Shown here: piece by piece, positions 54,915 to 64,000 of the stretch
How the letters are laid out: the number at the start of each line of letters is the position of its first letter
Numbering within the stretch: position 1 is the first letter of the stretch
Assembly: GCA_016271365.2 (NCBI GenBank)
Contig: CM057452.1
Location: 1,239,409,001-1,239,473,000, forward strand
Length of the DNA stretch: 64,000 nt
Direction: 5' to 3'
Source of the DNA: Neoceratodus forsteri
Taxonomy: Eukaryota; Chordata; Ceratodontiformes; Ceratodontidae
Notes under the pieces: generated by a model
The model's database searches: none
Told to the model about the DNA's origin: nothing
The model's input: the letters and a program-made list of their open reading frames with translations, nothing else
Made by a program: the position numbers and the translations under genes

Positions 54915-57130
54915 GTGAGAAAGATGGCAGGTAGCAGTGCACAGGAGGCAAGTGCGACAAAATGCAGAATGCAGAATTTTACCTATGGGGAGACAGACAT
55001 CCTCCTCGAGGAACTTGAGGCCCAGGCAGACCTCTTAATGGGTAAGGCTGGGGAATGGGATCAGCACCGCAAGCGCAAAGAGGCATGGAAGGAGGTGGCC
55101 AAAAAGGTGAATGCGGTGGCCAATGTAAAGCACACTGTGCGCGACCTCCAGAAGTAGGTCAGTGACCTCAAGTGCCACGCAAAGGCCATGGAGGCATATA
55201 ACAGGCGGCAGGCAGCGGCCTAAGGAAGTGTGCCACAGGAGGAGAAACCCCTCAGTGGCCATGAGGAGAGGATACTGGCATTCCTGAGTCAGCACAGTGT
55301 CCATGGAGGGACAGACCTTTATATGATGCAGATGGCTGCAGGAACAGGTAAGCTGATGGCCAGTGCTGCCCCAGTGTGTGGGACAGCAATGCAGGGGTCG
55401 GTATGGAGGCATGTATGGAGGGCATGGCATGGCGGGGTAGCACTGATGCACTGTTGTTCCACCACAGGCACAGCAGCAGTGGACACAGAGGCAGGTAAGT
55501 GGATGAACAGCATTGCCCCCCAGTGCATGGGACAGCAATGCAGGTGTGGGAATGGAGGCATGTACAGAGGGCATGACAGGGCATGGTAGCACTGATGCAC
55601 TGTCACTCCCCCACAGGTGCAGCAGCAGTGGACACAGGAGCAGGCAAACTGATGGCCAGTGCTGCCCCCAGTGTGTGGGACAGCAATGCAGGTGTGGGAA
55701 TGGAGGTATGTATGGAGGGCATGACATGGCATGGTAGCACTGATGCACTGTCATTCCCCCACACATACGGCAGCAGTGGACACAGGGGCAGGTAAGCTGA
55801 TCTCAGCACTGCCCCCCAGTGTGTGGGACAGCAATGCAGGGGTGGGTATGGAGGCATGCATGGAGGGCATGACATGGTGGGGTAGCACTGATGCACAGTT
55901 GTCCTCCCACAGGTGCAGTGTTGGACACAGAGGCTGAGGACAGTGGTGGCACAGGCACTGAGCAGGAGCCGGAATGCATGCAGCTGACCACCCAACAGGC
56001 CACCATGATGGACACCCCTGGTGGTGCTGATGTGGCGCAGCCAGACACAGCCCTGACACCAGTGGTGGTGGGGGAGTGGCAGGCAGCAGAGGAGCAACAG
56101 TGGAAAGAGGAGGAGGGACTAGACCTGAGCTATCTTTTCAGCTGTGGCAGCATAGCAGACAATATAGTGCAGGACCTCAGCCCTGCGTCATACGACAGGC
56201 TTGAGATGACCCTGGATGGGGCCACGCCATCCCCGCAGAAAGACCACACAGCAGCACCCACAGACTATGCCAGTTTCTGAAGGACCCTTGTGACCATCCA
56301 CGAGGAACATGCCGAGATGCTGGGCTGTATCCAGCTCAGTATCGACGCACACCACTTGGCAATGGCGGAGCACATGGGCACCCTCATAGGAGTGCTGGAG
56401 ACAGGGACATGCATCACAGAGTTGGCCATAGAGTGACTCGTGGATGCCATGTTTGCCTCCCAGGCCTGTGTGCAGGCGCAGACACGAGCGATCACCTGCC
56501 TGACCATGGCCATGGAGGGGTCAGTGGCACAGCAGACCAGTCAGGCAAACATAGTGTCCACGGTGCTACAGGGTGCACTAACAGGCCAGCCACTGCAAGG
56601 CACACCTTGGAGGGACGCCACCACTCAGGCGCCACAGGTGATGCAACTGCCACCAACACTACCACAACTGCCTTTTAACAGCTATGGCAACAACAACACC
56701 AGGAGCAGCAGAGCCAGCAGCAACACCAACCCCACAACCCCGTCCACCACCACCAGCAACACCTGCGAAACAGACCCCACCACCCCCACCACCATCAACA
56801 GCAGCACAATATCCCATGCCACCCCCACCACCAACACCACCAGCAGTACCAGCGCAACAGCCACCACCACCCTCACTGCCAACACCACCAACAGTGCCGG
56901 TGCAACAGCCACCACCACAGCCAACACGACCAGTGGCACCACTGGCGGCCAGACCACCAATGCAAATGGCTTCAAGGACACCCACCGCCATGTCCGTGGG
57001 GCATGTGGCAGTAAGTTCAAGGCACAGGACAAGTGCCAGATGGGGTGGGTTATCAAAGGACGGCACACCAGGACAGGGCACAACCTAGGTGGCAGCACAC
57101 CCGCAGGCCACAGAAGACAGCGGACCACAT
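54915..57130 (+). pseudogene. Myb/SANT-like gene A, transposon type (Harbinger ORF1-like)
   Basis: Exon 1 (54915-55347) encodes MRKMAGSSAQEASATKCRMQ, then a Myb/SANT-like trihelix: NFTYGETDILLEELEAQADL, HRKRKEAWKEVAKKVNAVAN, HTVRDLQK-stop-VSDLKCHAKAMEAYNRRQAAA. The pattern FT..E...L, K.AW..VA..VNAV, R.V.DL..K..DLK is that of NAIF1/MSANTD-type Myb proteins carried by PIF/Harbinger transposons, where they help the transposase bind DNA and enter the nucleus. Stops at 55158 and 55221 break it. Three micro-exons follow, then a long exon from 55913 (GAVLDTEAEDSGGTGTEQEP…, acidic WKEEEGLDLSYLF, stops at 56278 and 56433, both likely CGA-to-TGA). Gln/Pro/His-coding repeats run to about 57000. L2-C cuts it near 57373. 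Confidence 0.7.
55348..55912 (+). repeat. Tandem intron-plus-micro-exon array in Myb gene A
   Basis: Units begin at 55348, 55495, 55644 and 55792 (period 147-149 bp). Each is a ~120-bp intron (GTAAG start; TGCACTGTxxTxCCCCCACAG-like end) followed by a 27-nt micro-exon: 55468-55494, 55617-55643, 55765-55791. All are phase 1 and encode GTAAVDTEA/GAAAVDTGA-like nonapeptides. They match the first nine residues of the next exon (GAVLDTEAE, from 55913). Donor 3 is GC (GCAAAC), and acceptor 3 has lost AG (ACAC). Confidence 0.75.
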
Positions 57131-57372
57131 GACAAGGGACCAGGGACTGTGCTAGGACAAGCACCAACTACCTCAGGGAGGCGTGGAAGATGTCGGAGGA
57201 TGGCATTGCCGACTGGAACGATGGACGGTGGTGGACCTGCGGCCATGCAACATGGGCAGGGTGGGCCCAGTGTAGCCACAGGGGCAGTTGAGCATGTAAC
57301 ACCAGGTGCTGGGCAGGGCGTGTGTGCCCCCAAGCACAGGAGAACTGGGCAGCAGCATCAGGCAGATGACTG
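57131..57372 (+). other. 3' part of the Myb gene A region up to L2-C
   Basis: Decayed sequence with no clean frame, similar in base use to the gene A exon. It stops where L2-C begins. Confidence 0.35.
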
Positions 57373-57375
57373 ACC

Positions 57376-59394
57376 ATGCCACTATACATAGCAGGATCAT
57401 ACTGTCAGCCAGACACACCACTGTCTAGCTTCCTAGACCACCTAGGCAACCTGAGGTCCCTTACACCTGGCAGTGAACTCTATATCCTTGGAGATTTCAA
57501 CCAGAACTGGCTAGGCAGCATAGCCACCAAAACGCGCTGTCAAATAAATGCTCTAAACCTGTCCCAACAAATAACAGAACCCACTCACCTAATCCACAAA
57601 TTCAAAACGCATACTCTACTGGATTGGGCCCTCACCACCCACCCACATCGAATAATTAAAGCTGGCCTACTACCTGACTCCCTCAGTGACCACCACATGA
57701 TTTATATGGTGCGGAAAATCTTCAGACCCAAGGCCCCTCCCCCCCGCACTCTATACAACAGAGCTTACAAATCTCTTGATCTGTCCATACTCCTAAATGA
57801 CCTCACCAGCATCGACTGGTCTTTCATCCCTAGGGCCTCCTCCATGGATGAGACCCTCAAATTTTTTACGACCAACCTCCTGTCTATCTGGGACTTCCAT
57901 GCACCACTCAGAAGATCCAGAGTAAGAGGATCCCACCTACCTTGGGTAACAGCTAACCTCTTGAAACAACCACGAGCCAGAGACCGAGCCTGGAAATCTT
58001 TCAAGGCATCAGGAGCTCAAATGGCTCTGCAACATTACCGCTCACTAAGAAATGCCTGCACAAGACTCATACATCAGGCCAAAGCAAATTACTTTAAGTC
58101 TTCTTTCAACAATAACTTCGCTCACCCTACAGAATTCTGGAAGTCAATAAAATCCCTTCTCACCCCCCTGGCCCAACCCCCTACTCCCACTCTCAACATA
58201 GGTGGAAGCATCATCACTGATCCTTGCATGGTTGCCACTGAGTTTAACTCATATTTCACCAACACCACATCCTCTCTACTCTCCTCGCACCCCCCACTCC
58301 CTCCCATTGCTCCCCCAGCTGTCTCCTCTCCGGCCTATTTCTTGCTCCGCCCAGTTACACCTGGTGAGGTGCTAAAAATACTTCAGTCACTCAATCCATC
58401 CAAAGGTAAATGCCCCTCGGGCCTTGATTCCAAAATGCTCCTGCTTTCTGCACCTGCCATAGCCTACCCTCTAGCCACGCTCTATAACCTGTCTTTTAGT
58501 CTCGGGTCCGTCCCTACAATATGGAAACAAGCCACAGTCATTTCCCTAGCTAAAGGAGGCGACCTTTCCTCCCCATGCAACTACCATCCCATATCGCTGC
58601 TCCCCATCCTAGCCAAAATACAGGAGCAACTTGTACTAGCCCAGCTCTCCCACTACCTCGAGTCCATATCATTCTTCACCCCCTTCCCGGACAGGTTTAG
58701 AAAGAACCACTCCACCACCACCTCTCTCCTTCATCTCACCAACACCATCCTTACGGGTATGGATAAAGAGGAGATAACTGCGGCTATCTTTATTGACCTG
58801 GCCAAGGCCTTCGACACAGTCTTGCATGCCCTGTTACTGTCTAAACTTGCCCAAGCTGGACTAACAGTGTCTGCCAGCAACTGGTTCCAATCGTACCTGG
58901 TAGGCAGTTCCCAGTCTGTCCGTATTGGCTCGGCTAGTTCCACCTCACTCCCAGTCACCAGCGGAGTCCGCCAAGGATCTGTACTAGGCCCCCTGCTGCT
59001 CTCTATATTTCTCAATGATCTGCCTGATGCCTGCCCACATACTGCTATCCACATGTATGCAGATGACACGGTGCTGTTTGCCTCTGGCTCATCCCCCAAT
59101 GCCATGGCAGCCTGTCTGGAGAAGGACTTTGACTCCATCCAACATTGGTTCCTCTCAAATCAACTATTTTCAAACCCCAAAAAAACTGTTTCCCTCACCT
59201 TCGGCTCTCGGGCCAAACTATCTCGCCTTCCTGTCCCCCCCATGTTCTACACTCTGGATGGCTCCTCCCTGGAGGTCTGCACTTCCTACAGATACCTCAG
59301 TATCTGGCTAGACCAGTACCTTGATTTCTCTGTGCATATTGATGCTTTGTACAAAAAGCTGCATCCCATGTTGGGTGTTTCTATACCACAATAA
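57376..59394 (+). CDS. L2-C ORF2, endonuclease end and reverse transcriptase (672 codons)
   Basis: Open for 672 codons, 5'-truncated. Residues 1-120: endonuclease second half, with ELYILGDFNQNWLGSIATK, LLDWALTTHPHRIIKAGLLP, DSLSDHHMIYMV (GDFNxNW and SDH present). Residues 121-310: linker, with HAPLRRSRVRGSHLPWVTAN and EFWKSIKSLLTPL. From about 330: RT with ISLAKGGDLSSPCNYHPISL, FPDRFRKNHSTTTSLLHLTN, AAIFIDLAKAFDTVLHALLL (A), SGVRQGSVLGPLLLSIFLND (B) and HMYADDTVLFASGS (C, both Asp kept). The thumb CTSYRYLSIWLDQYLDFSVH comes near the end. Palm residues are intact; YRPISL appears as YHPISL and GVPQG as GVRQG. The frame is lost at 59394. It copies L2 RNA at the target. Confidence 0.9.
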   Translation: MPLYIAGSYCQPDTPLSSFLDHLGNLRSLTPGSELYILGDFNQNWLGSIATKTRCQINALNLSQQITEPTHLIHKFKTHTLLDWALTTHPHRIIKAGLLPDSLSDHHMIYMVRKIFRPKAPPPRTLYNRAYKSLDLSILLNDLTSIDWSFIPRASSMDETLKFFTTNLLSIWDFHAPLRRSRVRGSHLPWVTANLLKQPRARDRAWKSFKASGAQMALQHYRSLRNACTRLIHQAKANYFKSSFNNNFAHPTEFWKSIKSLLTPLAQPPTPTLNIGGSIITDPCMVATEFNSYFTNTTSSLLSSHPPLPPIAPPAVSSPAYFLLRPVTPGEVLKILQSLNPSKGKCPSGLDSKMLLLSAPAIAYPLATLYNLSFSLGSVPTIWKQATVISLAKGGDLSSPCNYHPISLLPILAKIQEQLVLAQLSHYLESISFFTPFPDRFRKNHSTTTSLLHLTNTILTGMDKEEITAAIFIDLAKAFDTVLHALLLSKLAQAGLTVSASNWFQSYLVGSSQSVRIGSASSTSLPVTSGVRQGSVLGPLLLSIFLNDLPDACPHTAIHMYADDTVLFASGSSPNAMAACLEKDFDSIQHWFLSNQLFSNPKKTVSLTFGSRAKLSRLPVPPMFYTLDGSSLEVCTSYRYLSIWLDQYLDFSVHIDALYKKLHPMLGVSIPQ

Positions 59395-59913
59395 AAGTTG
59401 CATCCCCCTACCGACGCGACCCACTATCGTCCAAAAGATGATCCACCTGATAATGGACTACGGCAATGTAGTCTACTGTGCTGCCCCTCAAACCTCCCTG
59501 TCCAGGCTCGACCCCCTCTTCAACTCCTTCTGCGGTTCTCCCTGGACCGCCTCCTAAATACACATCACTGTGACCTCTACCAGTCCTTGTACCTCCCCTC
59601 TCTCCACAATCGGAGATTGCTACATTGTGCTAGAACAGCTGCCAAGTTCTGGTCGCAGTCACTCCCCTCCTACCTGGCATCCTCCCTAAATGCCCTTCCA
59701 CCACCGACATATGCACTCAGGAACATTGATTCTCGATTCCTTCACATCCCGTACAGATCCACCCAGTCTAGCCTGGCTGCCTTCAGCTTCAGGTTGCCCA
59801 AATTATGGAACTCCCTGACGGCCGATATTCGACACACCACAGGCACTCCACACCGGAATGCCCTTCTTAAGACTCATTTCTCTACCACCTGCTCCTGCAT
59901 CCTGCCCCGTTGA
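59395..59913 (+). pseudogene. L2-C ORF2 C-terminus, frameshifted
   Basis: After the stop at 59392-59394 the C-terminal domain continues in other frames: IHLIMDYGNVVYCAAPQTSL (59430-59500), then 59540-59913 with LLNTHHCDLYQSLYLPSLHN, RFLHIPYRSTQSSLAAFSFR, LPKLWNSLTADIRHTTG and FSTTCSCILPR. At least two single-base slips separate the pieces. This domain is usual for L2/CR1-type ORF2 and probably contacts RNA. Confidence 0.8.
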
Positions 59914-60362
59914 ATCCCTCACAACCTAACTGCCAGCAGATTACTACCAAAACCATTTCTTCCCACTGTTGCTAACCACTGCTTACTGTGTGCAGCTGGG
60001 TATTTCCATACTTCAGGGCATGCCACTCCCCTCTGCTACCACCCGGCTGGTTACTTCTATTTGTACATTTGATTTTGCCAGCTCTAAAAAATTTCTAAAT
60101 CTCTACTGTACTGAACATATATATAAATGCTTTACCTTGCCTATCCCTATGCCCCCTGGGCACATCATGCCACCTGTCTGTAAAACTGCAATTTGTATAA
60201 ATGACTTGTCTCCTCCAAATTGTATTGTACTGCACATGTTTCTGTATGTAATCATCTTTATTACTGTATCCTGTATAACCCCTTCCCCAAGGGCGCATCT
60301 CGAATCGAGCGGTACATTGCTCAGTATGCCTTCCTGGTGAAACTCTTAAATAAATAAATAAG

Positions 60363-60886
60363 AGGAGGCCACAGTACAAAACAATGGAGGGGGCTCACTG
60401 TCAATGATGGCATTGCAGTCTTTTTTTTCTGCTGGGGAGCGGGAAGCAATGTGGGAGCAGGATAAATGTGTAATAATCAGAGTATTTCTTGGCTTTGCTT
60501 GCATTGTTTCCTGTATAAGTGATCAAAATGTTCCATTATAATCAAGGGCTAGTGCAACCATCTGCAGGCTAGTGCAATTTTGAATCAACTTGCCTGCTGG
60601 CTAGTCCAAAAAAAGGTTAAGGTTGACGCCTACGCAAGTGCTGCCTGCATCGGCGTAGTGCGCATATGTGGTTTGTGTATATACATGATGCAGATGCATG
60701 CTGCATCCATAGGCCACACGTGTTGCACATACATGTGCCATGTACAAGGTGCACCCGTGACTACACAGGCCACACAGAACATGCAGTTACCGCAGGGGAG
60801 GCCTGGCAGCACTAGCAGAGGGCTATAGGGAGGCAAACCACCATGAAGGAAGGCCACCCGAGGACACCAGCAACAACAGCAGGACA
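60363..60886. other. Unassigned interval
   Basis: No gene. GC/CA-rich from about 60620. Short frames at 60580-60857 have no motif. ATGCAGATGCATGCTGCAT near 60688 is a short dyad. Confidence 0.3.
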
Positions 60887-60894
60887 GGGGTAAG

Positions 60895-61185
60895 CAGAGC
60901 TCTCACCTGCTATATATTTCACATGTTATGGTTTGCACACTACAAGATACCCTCTCTGCATAGGTCCACTGGAATGCCTAATAATGCTACAGCTACAGCT
61001 GGACACACCAAACAGTTAGATGAGTGAATTAAGGTGACAGAAACATTTCTGATCATTAATTACATGGGTCCCACTATGTGTAGACATATTAGTGTTTAAG
61101 ATAAAGTGTTACACAGTCTAGCCATCTGCTGTGATAGTTGAAGGCCACTGCTATGAATGTAATGCTGAGAGGTCAAGAGGTATGG
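60895..61185. mobile_element. hAT-like MITE, copy 2
   Basis: 291 bp, homologous to 11210-11507: shared CTCTGCATAGGT, CTGGACACAC, GACATATTA(G/T)TGTTTAA, TGAAGGCCA(C/G)TGCTATGA and TGCTGAGAGGT(C/T)(A/G)AGAGGTATG blocks in the same order. It is flanked by GGGGTAAG at 60887-60894 and 61186-61193, again 8 bp. Left end diverged (CAGAGCTCTCAC). Confidence 0.8.
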
Positions 61186-61193
61186 GGGGTAAG

Positions 61194-61972
61194 GTGTGGG
61201 CTGGGCAATACCTCTAGCACTGAAATGGGCCTGTGGCAGTGCAATGCAGTGATCATGGGGCTGGGGGGCTACACTGTGTACAGCAGGTGGTGACTGACAG
61301 GGACATGTGCAGCTTGTACAATTAGGCCTCACATGGGGATGTACTGCCTGACAGTGACAGAGCACATAACACGTACCACACATGTGTACCTCAGAACACC
61401 CGGGGTAGAGCTGCATGATGTGCCTACAGAGGTGAATCAACAGCTATCATGCCTTGTAGGGTAGCATTGCCAGGGTGCCATAGGTGGCTGCAGCATGTAG
61501 CAGAGGCAGGGGCAGGGGCAGGCATACCCCTTAGACATCAAGGTATATGGGGATACAGGGATTGGGGTCGCCAGAGGGGCCCAGGAATGCAGAGAGTGTC
61601 CATGCCACCATATCAGTGCTGCGGCAGCACCCGGCTGTTGTACCGGTGCACAATAGGTATGTGTGGGAGAGGTGAGCATGAGGGATTGCCATTACACCCG
61701 TGGGCAGTACGGCCAACCAGGCTGTGGGCTGTTGTGTCTGTGTCATGGGGGCAATGCAAGTGACCCATCAACACCCATGCATTGGGGGACAGGCAGTGAC
61801 CAGAGACATGTGTTATGCAGGGCACATGTCATGTGCTCCTGGGGCACATTACATGGTCCCGGTGACTGGGGTGCTATGGTCTGGCTATGCCCCTGCCATG
61901 TAGTGGCAACTATGACCATACTGGGAGTGGAGCACTGTCAGGTCATGTTGTATTGTTCATTTGTGTCTGCAG
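61194..61972 (+). other. Upstream region or intron of Myb gene B
   Basis: GC/CA-rich without a clear coding frame. It ends in a good splice acceptor (TTGTGTCTGCAG at 61961-61972). A first exon further upstream is possible but not identified. Confidence 0.35.
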
Positions 61973-63489
61973 GTCACAGCCACATAGTGCAGGTCAGGCC
62001 AACAGACTGCAGGACAGTGGTGCACTCTACACAGGTCATGCCACACAGGGACCTGTCCAGGCTGAGCGGGTGTGTGCCCAACTTTATGGCCACTGAGATG
62101 GCCCAGATGGTCAACCTGGTGCAGCAGTGGTGCACCACACTGCTGCCCCCATCCTGCAGGAACCACACCCCTGCTGAAAGGGAGTGGGCATGGCAGACCA
62201 TCGGGGCATGACTTAGCAAGCTGAGTGACATGGCCTGCCCCACATGACACATCCAGCACAGGTGGCAGGACCTGGTGCGCCATGACCCACTGATCCTATG
62301 CCACATGATGGACATGGTCGAGAGGTGCAATAGGGACATGTGGACCGGCCATGGCAGTGGCGCAGGTGGGTTGTACTACATGGTGCATGTACCCACACAT
62401 ACTGGCAACACATGCCATTGCCAGTGGTGGTGTGCAGGATTAACTGTGTCCCCTTTCCCCACAGGTGCAGAGCCTGGTGGAGTGGAACAGCAGGGGCAGC
62501 CAGCAGTGGTGCACCCACAGCAGCAGTCGCAGGGCCACTGGAGATCAGGTAGGTGCATGTGCAGTCCATGTGGTGTGCCGGCCACACCACAGTGGTGGCC
62601 GGGGGCATGTGCCACCAGGTCAGGCACATGTGTGAAGCTGCATACCGGCATGCCTGGCCCTGTGGCCCAGGTGTCTCTATGTGCACCTGCGGTGCCCGTG
62701 ACCGCTGCGTGCCATCGGTGTGCCTGCCACAGTGCACCTTGGGTAGGCACCATGTGTGTGTATGTATGTGTCTGTCATCCCTTGAATGGTGTGCCATGGC
62801 ACACATGCATGGCTGCACATGCATGCGGCGTGTCCTGGTCTTGCAGTGCTCAATGCCTGTTCTGTCTTGCAGGTGGGAGAAGCAGTCTTGCCCTAAGGCA
62901 CCATGCCCTGCTGAGGGCATTGGCAGACCAAAAGGCACGGGACACAGAGGAATACTAGGGATGAACCCACCATCATCGATGAGTGGCACAGCCATTGCCA
63001 GAGTTGACATCTGAGGAGGAGGACAAGGAGGATGTGGCCCAGGACAACCCGGAGGCAGGGGAGGTGGTGGATGCAGGGCATGCAAGCGACTCATCGGATG
63101 CTGCAACTGGTACAGCACCATTGCCCACAGAGGGCCCCATGGTGGCAGAGACACTGGGCCATGAGCGCCAGCAGGGTCTGTCAGCAGCCCTGCTGCAGGA
63201 AGGGCCGGTGGTGGAGGACATGCCACCAGCAGAGGGGCCCGACGCAAGGGTCAATACCATTGATGCGCCCCTACCAAGCCAGGGCGGGCATGCAGCAGCA
63301 GAACACCTGCCCGCAGGACATCAGGGACCTCAGGATGGTGCTGGGCAGCAGGAGGCAATTGTGCTGTTGCCAGGGCAGCCAGCGGACAGGGACCGGGAGC
63401 TTTTGCAGCTCATCACCGCCATAATGGAGGACATTGCCTGGCTGCATGGGTCCCTTGGCATGCTGCTGACAGTGCTGTGGGTACATTAG
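61973..63489 (+). pseudogene. Myb/SANT-like gene B, three exons
   Basis: Exon 61973-62365: CVPNFMATEMAQMVNLVQQW, NHTPAEREWAWQTIGA-stop-LSKLSDM, then HIQHRWQDLVRHDPLILCHM. This is a Myb/SANT-like domain with the AERE.AWQ.I and IQ.RW.DL landmarks. Donor GCAG/GTGGGT. Exon 62465-62548 (84 nt): GAEPGGVEQQGQPAVVHPQQ. Exon 62873-63489: GGRSSLALRHHALLRALADQ, three stops at 62956-62982, then LTSEEEDKEDVAQDNPEAGE and a terminal helix RDRELLQLITAIMEDIAWLH. All introns are phase 1 with CAG/GT junctions, as in gene A. Most stops are TGA, as expected from CGA decay. Probably Harbinger ORF1-like; no transposase is visible in the window. Confidence 0.62.
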
Positions 63490-63648
63490 GTCTGTGCTGC
63501 AGTTGACTGTGGGTGGGGACGTGGCAGGGGCTGGGGGTGGGTATGTACATAGGGATGGTCTCTGGGGTGGGAGGCAGGGGGTTGTGTTGGGTGTTGTTGG
63601 TTGTTAGTTGTTTTTACCCATTTTTTTTTATACTGTACATGTTTGTTT

Positions 63649-63654
63649 ATTAAA
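63649..63654 (+). terminator. Poly(A) signal ATTAAA of Myb gene B
   Basis: ATTAAA 160 bp after the gene B stop, preceded by a T-run and followed by a T/G-rich stretch (CTGTTTTTGTG), as at a cleavage site. Confidence 0.55.
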
Positions 63655-63664
63655 CTGTTTTTGT

Positions 63665-64000
63665 GCATCCCTGGCTTAGCGTCTCCATCCTTGGCTGCAT
63701 GTGCCTGTGTGTGTGTAGTTCACTGTGCTCATGTGGTCTTGCCTGTTGCAGTGCAGCCCTGTACCAGGTGCATCCCCACCCTGCACATCGTTCATGTGTG
63801 CCAGCCATCCATTGCATGCATTGGGCACACGCAGGTGAGCATGTCCGCATGGAACTCTGTGTGGTCAGCAGCTCCATGTGCTTGGTCTGGTTCACGTGCT
63901 GTCACACCATGTGTGTCATGCCTGTGTGGCGGCCCTGTGCCAGTATGGCACCCTTCCACCCAGGGGCATGGTTGGTCCTGTGGGTGGCACTGGAGGCACC
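63665..64000. other. Unassigned, runs off the window
   Basis: TG/CA-rich sequence. No gene motif on either strand. A convergent transposase gene could lie further right. Confidence 0.25.

Larger units (their letters stand above)
57373..60362 (+). mobile_element. L2-C: 5'-truncated L2-like LINE, best preserved copy
   Basis: It begins within the endonuclease (57376, IAGSYCQPDTPLSSFLDHLG) and ends with the tail TTAAATAAATAAATAAG (60346-60362). The coding part is 57376-59913 and the 3' untranslated region 59914-60345. It is inserted in the GC-rich Myb region. No flanking duplication was recognised. Confidence 0.88.

Noticed and set aside
55035..56097. Long minus-strand frames of 80-243 codons rich in Cys, His and Pro
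   Set aside because: They are antisense to Myb gene A and its 148-bp array. The repeat lacks stops on the minus strand, and the sense strand carries the Myb domain and splice sites.
56659..57167. Gly/Val-rich minus-strand frames of 140-161 codons
   Set aside because: Antisense of a CAC/CAA-rich low-complexity exon; no family motif.
62213..63247. 344-codon minus-strand frame
   Set aside because: It is antisense to Myb gene B. The plus strand has the Myb domain, consistent exon phases and a poly(A) signal.
1..64000. A conserved host gene
   Set aside because: Every extended coding match is a transposable-element protein. No multi-exon host gene, rRNA or tRNA could be supported.

Overview
This window is eukaryotic, repeat-dominated DNA, most likely from a vertebrate with a large transposon-rich genome. 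The mixture of families (Tx1-type and ordinary L1, CR1, L2, Penelope-like elements, tRNA-derived SINEs and Myb-carrying DNA-transposon genes) would fit an amphibian such as a caecilian, or a lepidosaur. The species is not determined. I see no bacterial features, no CRISPR array and no host protein-coding gene with conserved exons. Nearly every coding stretch is a mobile-element pseudogene. Many stops look like CGA-to-TGA changes, as expected from decay of methylated CpG.

Layout. 0.2-0.83 kb is the 3' coding end of a Penelope-like element (PLE-1). 2.08-3.51 kb is a ~143-bp satellite, directly followed at 3.53-4.84 kb by an unrelated ~298-bp satellite. 5.8-6.74 kb is a second Penelope-like 3' end (PLE-2). 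From 6.754 to 28.610 kb lies one L1 element (L1-A, minus strand). It is flanked by a 13-bp target-site duplication (12/13 identical) and split by a nest of later insertions. The nest contains an LTR-like insert (~8.46-9.18 kb), a second L1 fragment L1-B (10.617-12.393 kb) that itself carries a MITE with an exact 8-bp duplication, and a SINE at 13.86-14.52 kb. It also contains a CR1 element (~15.1-19.41 kb) and an L2 element (L2-A, ~19.41-26.95 kb) interrupted by another L2 (L2-B), which is itself interrupted by a SINE. 28.725-34.994 kb is a second complete-length L1 (L1-D, minus strand) with an exact 15-bp duplication.

35-54.6 kb is older and more fragmentary. It holds an APE-type LINE endonuclease fragment (38.2-39.18 kb) and a Tx1-like LINE with a 424-codon open ORF1 plus the endonuclease part of ORF2 (39.2-42.43 kb). 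It also holds two LINE reverse-transcriptase fragments, a MIR-like SINE and two further copies of the tRNA-derived SINE. Several strong inverted repeats and a quasi-palindromic minisatellite (~52.69-53.1 kb) lie here too.

54.65-64 kb is GC- and CA-rich and carries two decayed, intron-containing genes with Myb/SANT-like DNA-binding domains (A at 54.9-57.1 kb, B at 61.97-63.49 kb), the type carried by PIF/Harbinger transposons. A third L2 (L2-C, 57.37-60.36 kb) has inserted between them; its 672-codon ORF is the best preserved in the window. Gene A contains a tandem array of ~148-bp units, each a ~120-bp intron plus the same 27-nt in-phase micro-exon. I consider this the most unusual structure in the window.
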